The notes under the pieces were generated by a model. That model searched no databases. It saw only the letters and a list, made by a program, of their open reading frames with translations, and was not told where the DNA came from. A program made the translations under genes and the position numbers. Below, one piece after another: positions 52,669-62,506 of a DNA stretch of 64,000 bases. Source of the stretch: Microbacterium hominis NBRC 15708 (GTDB taxonomy: Bacteria > Actinomycetota > Actinomycetes > Actinomycetales > Microbacteriaceae); contig NZ_BCWI01000006.1 in NCBI RefSeq assembly GCF_001592125.1, forward strand, positions 62,001 through 126,000, written 5' to 3'. Position 1 is the first letter of the stretch; each line of letters starts with the position of its first letter.

Positions 52669-52935
52669 ATGACCGATGACCGTGTGCTGTCCGCGGATGC
52701 CGTCGATTCCGTCTCGCTCGAGCGTGCGCTCAAGGACGTCGAGGTCGCGAACGCACGGGTCATCGAGCTGACTCGCGGCATGCTGGAGCGCGAGAAGCGG
52801 ATCACCGAGCTCGAGGCCGAAGTCGTCCAGCTCAAGCTCATGCTGGATCCGCGGCGCAAGATCGAGCACGTGTTCCGCAAGAACCACACCCTGTACGTCA
52901 TCGGTCGTCGCGCCAAGCGGATGATGGGCCGGTGA
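52669..52935 (+). CDS. Small coiled-coil protein
   Basis: 88 residues from ATG 52669, with GAGAGGA 7 bases upstream. Residues 20-60 are a heptad-patterned coiled coil (LERALKDVEVANARVIELT, REKRITELEAEVVQLKLML), followed by a basic tail (RRKIEHVFRKN, GRRAKRMMGR). No known family. Overlaps the GT2 gene by 4 bases, so it may scaffold or anchor that enzyme at the membrane. Confidence 0.78.
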   Translation: MTDDRVLSADAVDSVSLERALKDVEVANARVIELTRGMLEREKRITELEAEVVQLKLMLDPRRKIEHVFRKNHTLYVIGRRAKRMMGR

Positions 52936-54059
52936 GCGCGCCCACGAGGCCGCGCGTCCTCCTGGCGGTCACCTTCTACAACGGCCGCGATTTCGCCGAG
53001 CGGACGATGGACTCGATCGCGGCCATAGAGCACGATGGCTTCGATCTCGATGTGCTCGTGCTCGACGACGCGAGCCCGGAGCCGGGCTTCAGCGACCATC
53101 TGGCGGAGATCTCGGATCGCAAGGGCGCGACGTACTACCGCGCCACGCGCAACCTCGGCATCCCGCGGAACGTGAACCTGGGCCTCGCGACGGCGCAGAA
53201 GCTGCAGTACGACTACGTCGTGATCTCCAACTCCGACGTCATCTACTCCAAGAACTCGGTGAGCGTGCTGCTGGAGGCGCTGCGCGGGCACGACGACGTC
53301 GCATCGGCGACGGCATGGTCGACCAACGTCGAGCCGTACTCGTTGCCCTGCGGTGTGGAGCTGTATCCGGAGGAGCAGGACGTCGCCGATCTCATCGGAA
53401 CCGCCCTCCACAACCGTTTCGGGACGGAGGCGATCGACATCCCCGCGGGCATCTCGTTCGCCATGATGGTGCCCGTGCCGCGACTGGAGGTCGTCGGACT
53501 CATGGATCCCGTCTTCGGGCGGGGCTACGGCGAGGAGTCGGACTGGTCCGCACGGGCGACGAGCGCCGGGTATCGGCACCTTCTCGTCCAGGGGGCGTAC
53601 GTCTACCACGCCGGACGTGGCTCGACTCTCGCGGCCGGGGTGGTGTCGCAGTCCGATATCGCCGACTGGACGAATCAAGCGATCGTCGAGCACCGCTCAC
53701 CGATGTTCCGCTGGAGCGTCGATGCCTTCATGCGCTCCGGGGTCATGGACGACGCGCGCCCGGAGGCGGTGGCGGCGATCATCGCGCACGCTGCCGCTGT
53801 CAACGGCTATGCGCTCGTCAACGCGGCATCCGACTGGGACGATGTCGACCCGCGGGTGGTGACCGTGACCCTGCGGTCCGAGGCCGATGAGATGTGCATG
53901 GCTCAGTGGTGCGGCTTCACGACGGAGATCGACACCGATCAGATCGACGTCGTCGACGCGGTGGTCGCCTACTTCGGCGGGCAGCGCCCTGTTGCGACCA
54001 ACCTCCGCCCGGCGATCTGGGAGGGCGCCGACACGTTCGGCTATCCCGTCGGATTGTGA
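52932..54059 (+). CDS. GT2 family glycosyltransferase
   Basis: 375 residues from GTG 52932. GT-A domain: VLLAVTFYNGRDFAERTM, VLVLDDASPE nucleotide site, VISNSDVIY metal site, and a FGRGYGEESDWSARA catalytic region near residue 195. A C-terminal helical region of about 120 residues has no clear relative. Donor unknown; dTDP-rhamnose is possible given the rml genes nearby. Confidence 0.87.
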   Translation: MSAPTRPRVLLAVTFYNGRDFAERTMDSIAAIEHDGFDLDVLVLDDASPEPGFSDHLAEISDRKGATYYRATRNLGIPRNVNLGLATAQKLQYDYVVISNSDVIYSKNSVSVLLEALRGHDDVASATAWSTNVEPYSLPCGVELYPEEQDVADLIGTALHNRFGTEAIDIPAGISFAMMVPVPRLEVVGLMDPVFGRGYGEESDWSARATSAGYRHLLVQGAYVYHAGRGSTLAAGVVSQSDIADWTNQAIVEHRSPMFRWSVDAFMRSGVMDDARPEAVAAIIAHAAAVNGYALVNAASDWDDVDPRVVTVTLRSEADEMCMAQWCGFTTEIDTDQIDVVDAVVAYFGGQRPVATNLRPAIWEGADTFGYPVGL

Positions 54060-54066
54060 GCGCGGA

Positions 54067-55299
54067 TTGACGAGTCTCGCTGTCGCCTTCGACACCCGTA
54101 AGAACTCCATCGGCTTTCTTCGCTGGCTGATGGCCTTCATGGTCATCTTCTCGCACGCGGGACCCGTCGCCGGTCTCTTCGGCGGCGTGGACATCGGCGC
54201 CCAGTGGGGCGCGGAGACGTCGCTGGGCGGAGTGGCCGTCACGGGCTTCTTCTTCCTGTCGGGAATGCTCATCACCCGCAGCATGATGAACAGCTCCTCC
54301 CCGGTGCGCTTCCTGTGGCATCGCGTCGTCCGCATCTTCCCGGCCTGGTTCCTCGTCCTCGTCATCACGGCATTCGTGTTCGCGCCCCTGGCGTGGTGGC
54401 ACGAGCGCGGGACCGTTCGCGGCTTCTTCTCCGTCGCATCGGATTCCCCGTGGGATTACGTGGCGCGCAACTTCACCTTGATCCTCGGACAGTGGTCGAT
54501 CGCCGGCACGGGCTCCGGCGTTCACGCGGTGCTGGAGGGGTACAACACCTGGAACGGCTCCGCATGGACCCTGATGTGGGAGTTCGGCTGCTACCTGGGG
54601 GTCCTGGCGCTCGGCGTCGTGGGCGCCCTGGCCGGGCGCATCGTGGGTGCGGCCTTCGCGGTGCTGATTCTCGCGCTCAGCATGCTGCAGGCTCTGCACG
54701 TCGGCGACCTGGCGTCGACGTTCCAGCTGCTCGGCAACCCGCAGGTTCTGCAGCTCGCCGCCCCGTTCGCCTTCGGCACACTGGTCCAGCTCTTCATCGA
54801 CAATGTCCCCTTCGATGATCGGCTCGGGATCGGGATGCTCGTTCTGGCCGCGTTGTGCTGGTGGCGCGGTGGATGGTTCGTCGTCGGCCAGTACGCCTTC
54901 GCCTACGGTCTGATCTGGTTCGGCAGTCGGGTGAAGGTCCTTGCCAACTGGGACCGGAGGGCGGACCTCTCGTACGGCATCTACATCGCCGGATGGCCCG
55001 TCATGTTCCTTGCGGCGGTCTTCGGCGTCGAGAAGTGGGGAACGGTGGCGTACCTCGCCGTGGTCATCGTGGTCGTGCACCTGTATGCGCTCGCGAGCTA
55101 CATGCTCATCGAGAAGCCGGCGTTGGACTTGAAGCACTGGATGCCGCGCGGCGTCGCCGTCCTGGGAGGCTGGAAGCCGGTGCCGCCGAAGGCGAGCTCG
55201 TCGAGCGTCCCCTCGTGGCTCAGGATGACGCCGCTCGTGCTTCTGCTCCTCGTGACGGGAGCGCTGGTCATTGTCGGGGCCCTGAGAGGAGCGATCTAG
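54067..55299 (+). CDS. Membrane-bound acyltransferase (acyltransferase 3 family)
   Basis: 410 residues from TTG 54067, 7 bases after the GT2 stop; no stronger in-frame start exists before the first helix. About ten membrane helices. RKNSIGFLRWLMAFMVIFSHAG contains the conserved early histidine of the family, and FFFLSGMLITRS and VRIFPAWF are the next family motifs. Such proteins O-acetylate or succinylate sugars of exported polymers. Confidence 0.88.
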   Translation: MTSLAVAFDTRKNSIGFLRWLMAFMVIFSHAGPVAGLFGGVDIGAQWGAETSLGGVAVTGFFFLSGMLITRSMMNSSSPVRFLWHRVVRIFPAWFLVLVITAFVFAPLAWWHERGTVRGFFSVASDSPWDYVARNFTLILGQWSIAGTGSGVHAVLEGYNTWNGSAWTLMWEFGCYLGVLALGVVGALAGRIVGAAFAVLILALSMLQALHVGDLASTFQLLGNPQVLQLAAPFAFGTLVQLFIDNVPFDDRLGIGMLVLAALCWWRGGWFVVGQYAFAYGLIWFGSRVKVLANWDRRADLSYGIYIAGWPVMFLAAVFGVEKWGTVAYLAVVIVVVHLYALASYMLIEKPALDLKHWMPRGVAVLGGWKPVPPKASSSSVPSWLRMTPLVLLLLVTGALVIVGALRGAI

Positions 55300-55303
55300 G
55301 ACT

Positions 55304-56173
55304 ATGGCGGGATCATCGGTCATCATCACCGGAGCGGCTGGATACGTCGGAAGGCATGTCGTCACGGCGGTCGCCGACCTCGGCTTCGAGCCGATCGCCG
55401 TCGTGCGACCCGGCTCCGACGCGGCCATCGACCCCCGGGCACGTGTCTTCGAGGCAGACATCCTCACAGAGGGTGCGGATGTGCTCCGGGCCGTCGGGGT
55501 CGGCGACGTCGCGGCGGTCATCCACCTCGCGTGGCAGGACGGTTTCGTGCACAACGCGCCGTCCCACATGGCGCAACTGTCACGTCACTACGCGTTTCTG
55601 ACGGGCCTCGCCGATGCCGGTGTTCCGCGCATCGCCGCGCTCGGGACCATGCACGAGATCGGCTACTGGGAGGGGCCGGTGACCGCCGACACCCCCACCA
55701 ATCCGCTCACGCTGTACGGCGTCGCGAAGGATGCCCTGCGACGCTCGACGACCATCGCCATCGGTGAGCGTTCCGAGTACGTCTGGCTGCGGGCCTATTA
55801 CATCCTGGGTGATGATCGACGAAACCGTTCGATCTTCGCCAAACTGCTCGAGGCGGCAGATCGAGGGGAGACGGTCTTCCCGTTCACGACCGGAAAGACC
55901 CTGTACGACTTCATCGATGTGGTGGAGCTCGGCCGGCAGATCGCCGTCGCCGCCGTCTCTCCCGGTGTCACCGGGGTTCTCAACGTCGCGAGCGGCGCCC
56001 CGGAGTCGCTGGCGAGCCGAGTGGAGAGGTTCATCGCCGACAACGGTCTGGGGCTCACGCTCGAGTACGGAGCCTTTCCCGACCGCCCCTATGATTCCCC
56101 CGGAACGTGGGCCGATGCAGAAGCCATATCTGCGCTCATGTCCGCCTCCCCCTTCGCCAAGGAGAATTCGTGA
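55304..56173 (+). CDS. NAD-dependent sugar epimerase/dehydratase family protein
   Basis: 289 residues. Extended SDR: ITGAAGYVGRHVV cofactor motif at the N-terminus and catalytic YGVAK near residue 142. GAGAGGAGC lies upstream of the ATG. It precedes an rmlC-type gene with a 4-base overlap, so it probably reduces or epimerises a nucleotide-activated sugar in the same pathway; the role of RmlD (4-keto reductase) is a possibility, since no separate rmlD is seen in the window. Specificity unproven. Confidence 0.82.
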   Translation: MAGSSVIITGAAGYVGRHVVTAVADLGFEPIAVVRPGSDAAIDPRARVFEADILTEGADVLRAVGVGDVAAVIHLAWQDGFVHNAPSHMAQLSRHYAFLTGLADAGVPRIAALGTMHEIGYWEGPVTADTPTNPLTLYGVAKDALRRSTTIAIGERSEYVWLRAYYILGDDRRNRSIFAKLLEAADRGETVFPFTTGKTLYDFIDVVELGRQIAVAAVSPGVTGVLNVASGAPESLASRVERFIADNGLGLTLEYGAFPDRPYDSPGTWADAEAISALMSASPFAKENS

Positions 56174-56733
56174 CCATCGAGTACGGCAAATCGCTCGCCG
56201 CCCGCACCACGCCGATACCCGGGCTCCTCCTCGTCGATCTGCCCGTCCACGGCGACAACCGCGGATGGTTCAAGGAGAACTGGCAGCGCGAGAAGATGAT
56301 GGAGCTGGGTATTCCGGACTTCGGTCCGGTGCAGAACAACATCTCGTTCAACGACGCCGTCGGCACGACGCGCGGCATCCATGCCGAACCGTGGGACAAG
56401 TTCATCTCGATCGGCTTCGGATCCGTCTTCGGCGCGTGGGTGGATCTTCGCGCCGGTGAGAGCTTCGGCACCGTCTTCACGGCGGAGCTCGACCCGTCGA
56501 CCGCGATCTTCGTTCCGCGCGGGGTGGGCAACTCCTACCAGACGCTCGAGCCCAACACGGTCTACACCTACCTCGTGAACGACCATTGGAGCCCCGAGAA
56601 GCTCGGCGAATACTCCTTCGTGAACCTCGCCGATGAGACCGCCGACATCCCGTGGCCGATTCCGCTCGCGGACGTCGAGTTGTCCGACAAGGACCGACAG
56701 CACCCCCGGTTGGGGGAGGTCACGCCCCTCTGA
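56170..56733 (+). CDS. rmlC: dTDP-4-dehydrorhamnose 3,5-epimerase family protein
   Basis: 187 residues from GTG 56170, preceded by AAGGAG. Cupin fold. TTRGIHAEPWDKFI holds the catalytic histidine (normally RGLHYQ); VDLRAGESFGT and YLVNDHWSPE follow the family. The usual AHGF strand reads GVGNSYQTL, a substitution of a normally conserved His, so the exact sugar may differ from rhamnose. RmlB and RmlA are encoded 4-6 kb downstream on the other strand. Confidence 0.85.
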   Translation: MTIEYGKSLAARTTPIPGLLLVDLPVHGDNRGWFKENWQREKMMELGIPDFGPVQNNISFNDAVGTTRGIHAEPWDKFISIGFGSVFGAWVDLRAGESFGTVFTAELDPSTAIFVPRGVGNSYQTLEPNTVYTYLVNDHWSPEKLGEYSFVNLADETADIPWPIPLADVELSDKDRQHPRLGEVTPL

Positions 56734-56739
56734 GCGAGA

Positions 56740-58251
56740 TCACCGACGGCGATCTCGAAGAGCGCGCAGACGGCGCGCGACGGCCCGGACGGGCCTCGTC
56801 GCCCGCCATGCGCGGCTCTGCTCGATGCGCTGGAGTCGTGACCGGGTCTCCCGCAGCTCCGATCGCGCATCGTCGAGCTCGCGGGCCGTGCCCATCAACT
56901 GCTCATACGTCTCGGTGAACTCCGCGGTGGCGGCGTCGCGCTCTGCCGTGCGGATGCGGGCCAGGCGGTCCAGCTGCAGGATGTTCCACTCCGTCTCCGC
57001 TTTCGGGACCAGCTCCAGATGGAACGAGATCTCCAGGGTTCCCGCCACCGGCGCCGACGACAGGTACCACGGGTTCGTCGTGAGGAAGGTGTCGACGCCG
57101 TCCGCGGACGACGCGCCCTCGGCAACGAGCGCTGCGTCGCCGAGGTCCGACACCGCGGAGAGCACCGAGATCCGGCTGACCCATCCGTCCAGGGGGTGGA
57201 AGCGGACGCTGTCGATGTTCGTGTAGGCGGAGAGATCGAACGTCACCGTCATCCGGTCGTCGCCGAACACGTTGTTCGTGGCGTCGATACGCTGGTCGTC
57301 CGTGAATCCGGCTCCGGTGTCGATCAACAGCTTGGAGGCCACCATGTCCCCCGGCAGAAGCCGGAGATCGCGTGCGCGCTGCTCGGCCTCGGCCGCCCGC
57401 GTCGCCAGATCGTAGGCGTCCCAAGGTGTGACGCCCTCGGGCACGTGTGCGCGGACGACGGCGAGGACCTCCTCCAGGAAGAGATCGGTCTTCTCGATGC
57501 AGGCGTCCAGGACGTCGTAGGGGCGCGCTCTCCTCGCCGCATCCTCGAGATCCTCGCCCGGATCGATGAACGTCGGCGGGTACTCGAACCCGTCGAACTT
57601 CGTGGAGAAGCCTCCGGGGCTCAGGCAGCGCTTGCCCATCAAGGTCGCCCAGTAGATCATGTGATAGCTGTTGGACACGACGATCTCGCTCTCACCGATG
57701 AAGGTGAGGATCTCCTCCACGCTCGCCTCATTGGAGATCGCGTCATGGCCGGGGAAGTCCAGCGGGAAGTCCTTGTGGTGCGCGACTCCGAACCGCCTGC
57801 GGATCTCGTGCGTCGTCCGCAGCTGCGGCATCACGCACGTCACATCCGGGAGGTAGGGGATGCCGTGCTCGTTCTCGAAGTCGCGGACCGTGAGGATCGT
57901 GAATCGATCGAAGTCGATCGGCGTCCGGAACGAGGGGGACAGGCCGAAGTGCGTGTTGAACCCCGGCGCCCACGCGATGACGGGCGCACCGACGCGAAGG
58001 AGCCGATTGATCGCGCGGTTCATGAACTCGGTGTGGTCGAACATGCCGCCGCCGCCGAGGATCACGACGTCGTCGTCGCGGATGGCGTCCCAGTCGATGT
58101 AGCGGATGTCATGGCGTCGGAAGGGGAAGGCGGCGAACCGCTCGGCGTAGTGGGTGAGCGGGCTCGCCACGCGGTCACCGGCGTTGCTGTCGTCGACTCG
58201 GCTGACGAAATGCAGCATGCGGCGCCGGGTGGTGGCTGGCGAGAGGGACAT
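56740..58251 (-). CDS. Polysaccharide pyruvyl transferase family protein with C-terminal coiled coil
   Basis: 503 residues. Residues 1-280 match the pyruvyl transferase family: opening HFVSRVDDSNAGDRVASPL, ILGGGGMFDHTEF, IVVSNSYHMIYWATLMGK. A middle beta-rich domain (about 295-430) is unassigned. The end (435-490) is a coiled coil plus basic tail (RELDDARSELRETRSRLQRI, RAVARRLRALRDRRR), likely for membrane or partner binding. Adds pyruvate ketals to a wall polymer, giving it negative charge. Convergent with rmlC, 6 bp apart. Confidence 0.86.
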   Translation of the reverse strand: MSLSPATTRRRMLHFVSRVDDSNAGDRVASPLTHYAERFAAFPFRRHDIRYIDWDAIRDDDVVILGGGGMFDHTEFMNRAINRLLRVGAPVIAWAPGFNTHFGLSPSFRTPIDFDRFTILTVRDFENEHGIPYLPDVTCVMPQLRTTHEIRRRFGVAHHKDFPLDFPGHDAISNEASVEEILTFIGESEIVVSNSYHMIYWATLMGKRCLSPGGFSTKFDGFEYPPTFIDPGEDLEDAARRARPYDVLDACIEKTDLFLEEVLAVVRAHVPEGVTPWDAYDLATRAAEAEQRARDLRLLPGDMVASKLLIDTGAGFTDDQRIDATNNVFGDDRMTVTFDLSAYTNIDSVRFHPLDGWVSRISVLSAVSDLGDAALVAEGASSADGVDTFLTTNPWYLSSAPVAGTLEISFHLELVPKAETEWNILQLDRLARIRTAERDAATAEFTETYEQLMGTARELDDARSELRETRSRLQRIEQSRAWRATRPVRAVARRLRALRDRRR

Positions 58252-58257
58252 CGACCT

Positions 58258-58263
58258 ACCCTA
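58258..58263 (-). promoter_or_regulatory. -10 box, leaderless-type promoter of the pyruvyl transferase gene
   Basis: TAGGGT on the minus strand, 6 bases before ATG 58251. Confidence 0.6.
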
Positions 58264-58289
58264 TCCGTTTCCTCGGCGGGGCATCGGCC

Positions 58290-59513
58290 TCACCGACCTG
58301 CAGCCGATGCCTCCACGGGGATGCTCAAGAATCCGATGGCGTGGGGGTCGGCTTCGACGTTGAACGACGTCGCCTGCATCACGTTGTGCAGGGTCTGACC
58401 CTGGTCGTTCAGCAGCGCCGCGTTGACGAAGTACTTTCCACCGCCGAACGCGGGTGCGCGCAGGAGGAAGCGCACCTCCCGCTCCCCGGACAGCGGCTCC
58501 TGCGCCACTCCCAGCCAGTCCGTTCCGGTGACATAGACCTTCTGGCCCATCTTGTCGTCGATCTGAATTCGGCAGGCCCAGTCGTCGAGGTGGTCGGCGG
58601 CGACCGTGACCACGATCTCCAGGTCGTCACCGCGCCGCAGCGCTCCTCCGGAGCGGGGATCGCCCGCACGTGCGACGACCGTCGTGACGGCTGCGCCACC
58701 CGTCCGCGCGTTGGCCGCATCCGTCGCCCGTTCCTCCAGACGCCGTTCCTCGAGGAGGTCTCGGAACTTGGCGACCGCGATGGTGGGGTTGCCGTCGTAG
58801 ACGATCTTCCCGTGATCCAGCAGGACGGAGCGTCCGCACAGATCCACCACCTGATCCAACGAGTGGCTGACGAGGATGATCGTGCGTCCCTCGTGCTGGA
58901 ACTGCCGGATGCGGTCCATGCACTTGCGCTGGAAGGCCTCATCCCCGACGGCCAACACCTCGTCGACGAGCAGGATGTCGGGGTCGGTGTGCACCGCCAC
59001 GGCGAACGCCAGACGCACGTACATGCCCGATGAGTAGAACTTGACCTGCGTATCGATGAAATCGCCGATGTTGGCGAAAGCGACGATGTCGTCGAACTGC
59101 GCCTCGGTCTCCTCACGGCTCAGCCCCAGCACCGAGGCGTTGAGGAAGACGTTCTCGCGGCCGGTGAGATCCGGATGGAAGCCGGCGCCCAGCTCGAGCA
59201 GCGCCGCGAGGCGACCCCGTTCGCGCACCGTTCCCGATGTCGGTTCGATGATCCCGCCGATCATCTTCAGCAGTGTGCTCTTGCCGGACCCGTTGTGACC
59301 GATCAGTCCGATCGTCTCGCCGGCGCGGATGTCGAGCGTCACGTCGTCGAGGGCCCAGAAGCTCTGCCGATGGCGCCTGCCCGCCCTGCCGAGTGTGACG
59401 ATGCGCTCCTTGATGGAGGAGTCCTTGCGGATGACGAATCGCTTCGAGACGTGCTCGACGGATGCCACCACGGGAGGCGTGACGTCGTCCTGGTCGCGGG
59501 ATGAGGAAGGCAT
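58290..59513 (-). CDS. Polysaccharide ABC exporter ATPase (Wzt/TagH type)
   Basis: 407 residues. ATPase domain 15-245: Walker A GHNGSGKST, the shortened signature region KFYSSGMYVRLAFAVAV, and Walker B ILLVDEVLAVGDE, the pattern of polysaccharide/teichoic-acid exporters. A C-terminal beta-sandwich (about 285-400) of the Wzt-C type, which in O-antigen exporters recognises the finished glycan end. Works with the permease encoded just upstream (7-bp gap). Confidence 0.92.
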   Translation of the reverse strand: MPSSSRDQDDVTPPVVASVEHVSKRFVIRKDSSIKERIVTLGRAGRRHRQSFWALDDVTLDIRAGETIGLIGHNGSGKSTLLKMIGGIIEPTSGTVRERGRLAALLELGAGFHPDLTGRENVFLNASVLGLSREETEAQFDDIVAFANIGDFIDTQVKFYSSGMYVRLAFAVAVHTDPDILLVDEVLAVGDEAFQRKCMDRIRQFQHEGRTIILVSHSLDQVVDLCGRSVLLDHGKIVYDGNPTIAVAKFRDLLEERRLEERATDAANARTGGAAVTTVVARAGDPRSGGALRRGDDLEIVVTVAADHLDDWACRIQIDDKMGQKVYVTGTDWLGVAQEPLSGEREVRFLLRAPAFGGGKYFVNAALLNDQGQTLHNVMQATSFNVEADPHAIGFLSIPVEASAAGR

Positions 59514-59520
59514 GGCCGGC

Positions 59521-60432
59521 TCAGAGCTCCTGGGCGAAGTTGCCCTGCAGGCGAACGAAGGTGCGGTGACAGAAGACGAGGAGGACGAGCCCGATCCCGA
59601 GCGCGACGAGGAGGCGCAGCATGAGTTCGCCGGGCCACACGTGCGCTTCACCGGCGACCCAGAACGCGCGCTGGAATCCGAGGACGGCGAGCGTCAGCGG
59701 GTTGTTGGTGTACACCTCGAGGAGCAGCGGGCTCGAGATCAGGTTGCGCACCATCTCCCACGAGTACACGACCGGGCTCGCCCAGAACAGCAGCATCGTC
59801 ACGACCTCGACGAGGTACTGCGTGTCGCGCAGGTACACGTTGACCGCGCTGAACAGCAGCCCGAACGCGGTCGCGTAGACGACGAGGACCAGGAGAGCGG
59901 GGAAGAAGTAGAGGAACTGGAGGTGCAGCGGCGGCTTCGCCACGAGCAGGGTCGCGCCGAGGAGGATCACCAGCTGGATGCCGAAGTTGAACAACGCCGA
60001 TCCGACGCTCGAGAGCGGGAAGATCTCTCGCGGCAGGTAGACCTTCTTCACCAGGCCGCCATTGTTCAGGATCGAGCTCGTCGCTCCGGTGATGATCTCC
60101 GTGAACAGTCCGATGGCCGACAGGCCGGCGAAGACGTACACGGCGAAATCGGGGATGCTCTTGGCCGCCTGGAGGAACTGCCCCATGACGACGAAGTAGA
60201 TCGCGAGCTGGATGAGGGGCCGGGCGGTCGACCAGAAGAAGCCGAGGGTCGAGTCCTTGTAGCGGGCCTTGAGGTCGCGGCGAATGAGCAGACCGAGCAT
60301 CTCACGCCGGGACAGCACGTTGCGCAGGGCTCCGACGGATGAGCGGCGGCCGTGGGATCCGCCGACCTCCTCGAGCGGCATCGCCGCGAGGCGGCGCATC
60401 CGCTCACCAGCATCCCGGTCTGAAGCAAACAT
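59521..60432 (-). CDS. Polysaccharide ABC exporter permease (Wzm/TagG type, ABC-2 family)
   Basis: 303 residues from ATG 60432. Cytoplasmic start to about residue 60 including the amphipathic LGLLIRRDLKARYKDSTLGF segment characteristic of the family, then six membrane helices. Exports the lipid-linked polymer made by the cluster. The promoter is a TAGACT box 7 bases before the ATG. Forms a two-gene operon with the ATPase. Confidence 0.92.
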   Translation of the reverse strand: MFASDRDAGERMRRLAAMPLEEVGGSHGRRSSVGALRNVLSRREMLGLLIRRDLKARYKDSTLGFFWSTARPLIQLAIYFVVMGQFLQAAKSIPDFAVYVFAGLSAIGLFTEIITGATSSILNNGGLVKKVYLPREIFPLSSVGSALFNFGIQLVILLGATLLVAKPPLHLQFLYFFPALLVLVVYATAFGLLFSAVNVYLRDTQYLVEVVTMLLFWASPVVYSWEMVRNLISSPLLLEVYTNNPLTLAVLGFQRAFWVAGEAHVWPGELMLRLLVALGIGLVLLVFCHRTFVRLQGNFAQEL

Positions 60433-60439
60433 CCTTGCG

Positions 60440-60445
60440 AGTCTA
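60440..60445 (-). promoter_or_regulatory. -10 box of the ABC exporter operon
   Basis: TAGACT on the minus strand, 7 bases before ATG 60432; an AAGG also precedes the ATG. Confidence 0.55.
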
Positions 60446-60491
60446 CCTGGTGGGGCCTGTGCGCCAGCCTGAGAACGAGGCCGTCCGCGGG

Positions 60492-62362
<1,871 letters not shown>

Positions 62363-62506
62363 GGTCTCCCATCCTGCCAGACGGCGGTCGTCTCTCTCCG
62401 CAGAACGTGCGGACGCGGCGCGCGTCGGTGTTCTTCCAGGCCGCACGATTAGTGTGGATGGGATCCGCGAGAATCGAGCGGACACGACTCCCGAGGACTT
62501 CACCCC

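Noticed and set aside
55304..56173. Identification of the SDR enzyme as HldD (ADP-heptose epimerase)
   Set aside because: It has the generic SDR motifs only, is 8 kb from hldE and overlaps an rmlC-type gene, so the dTDP-sugar pathway is the better context.
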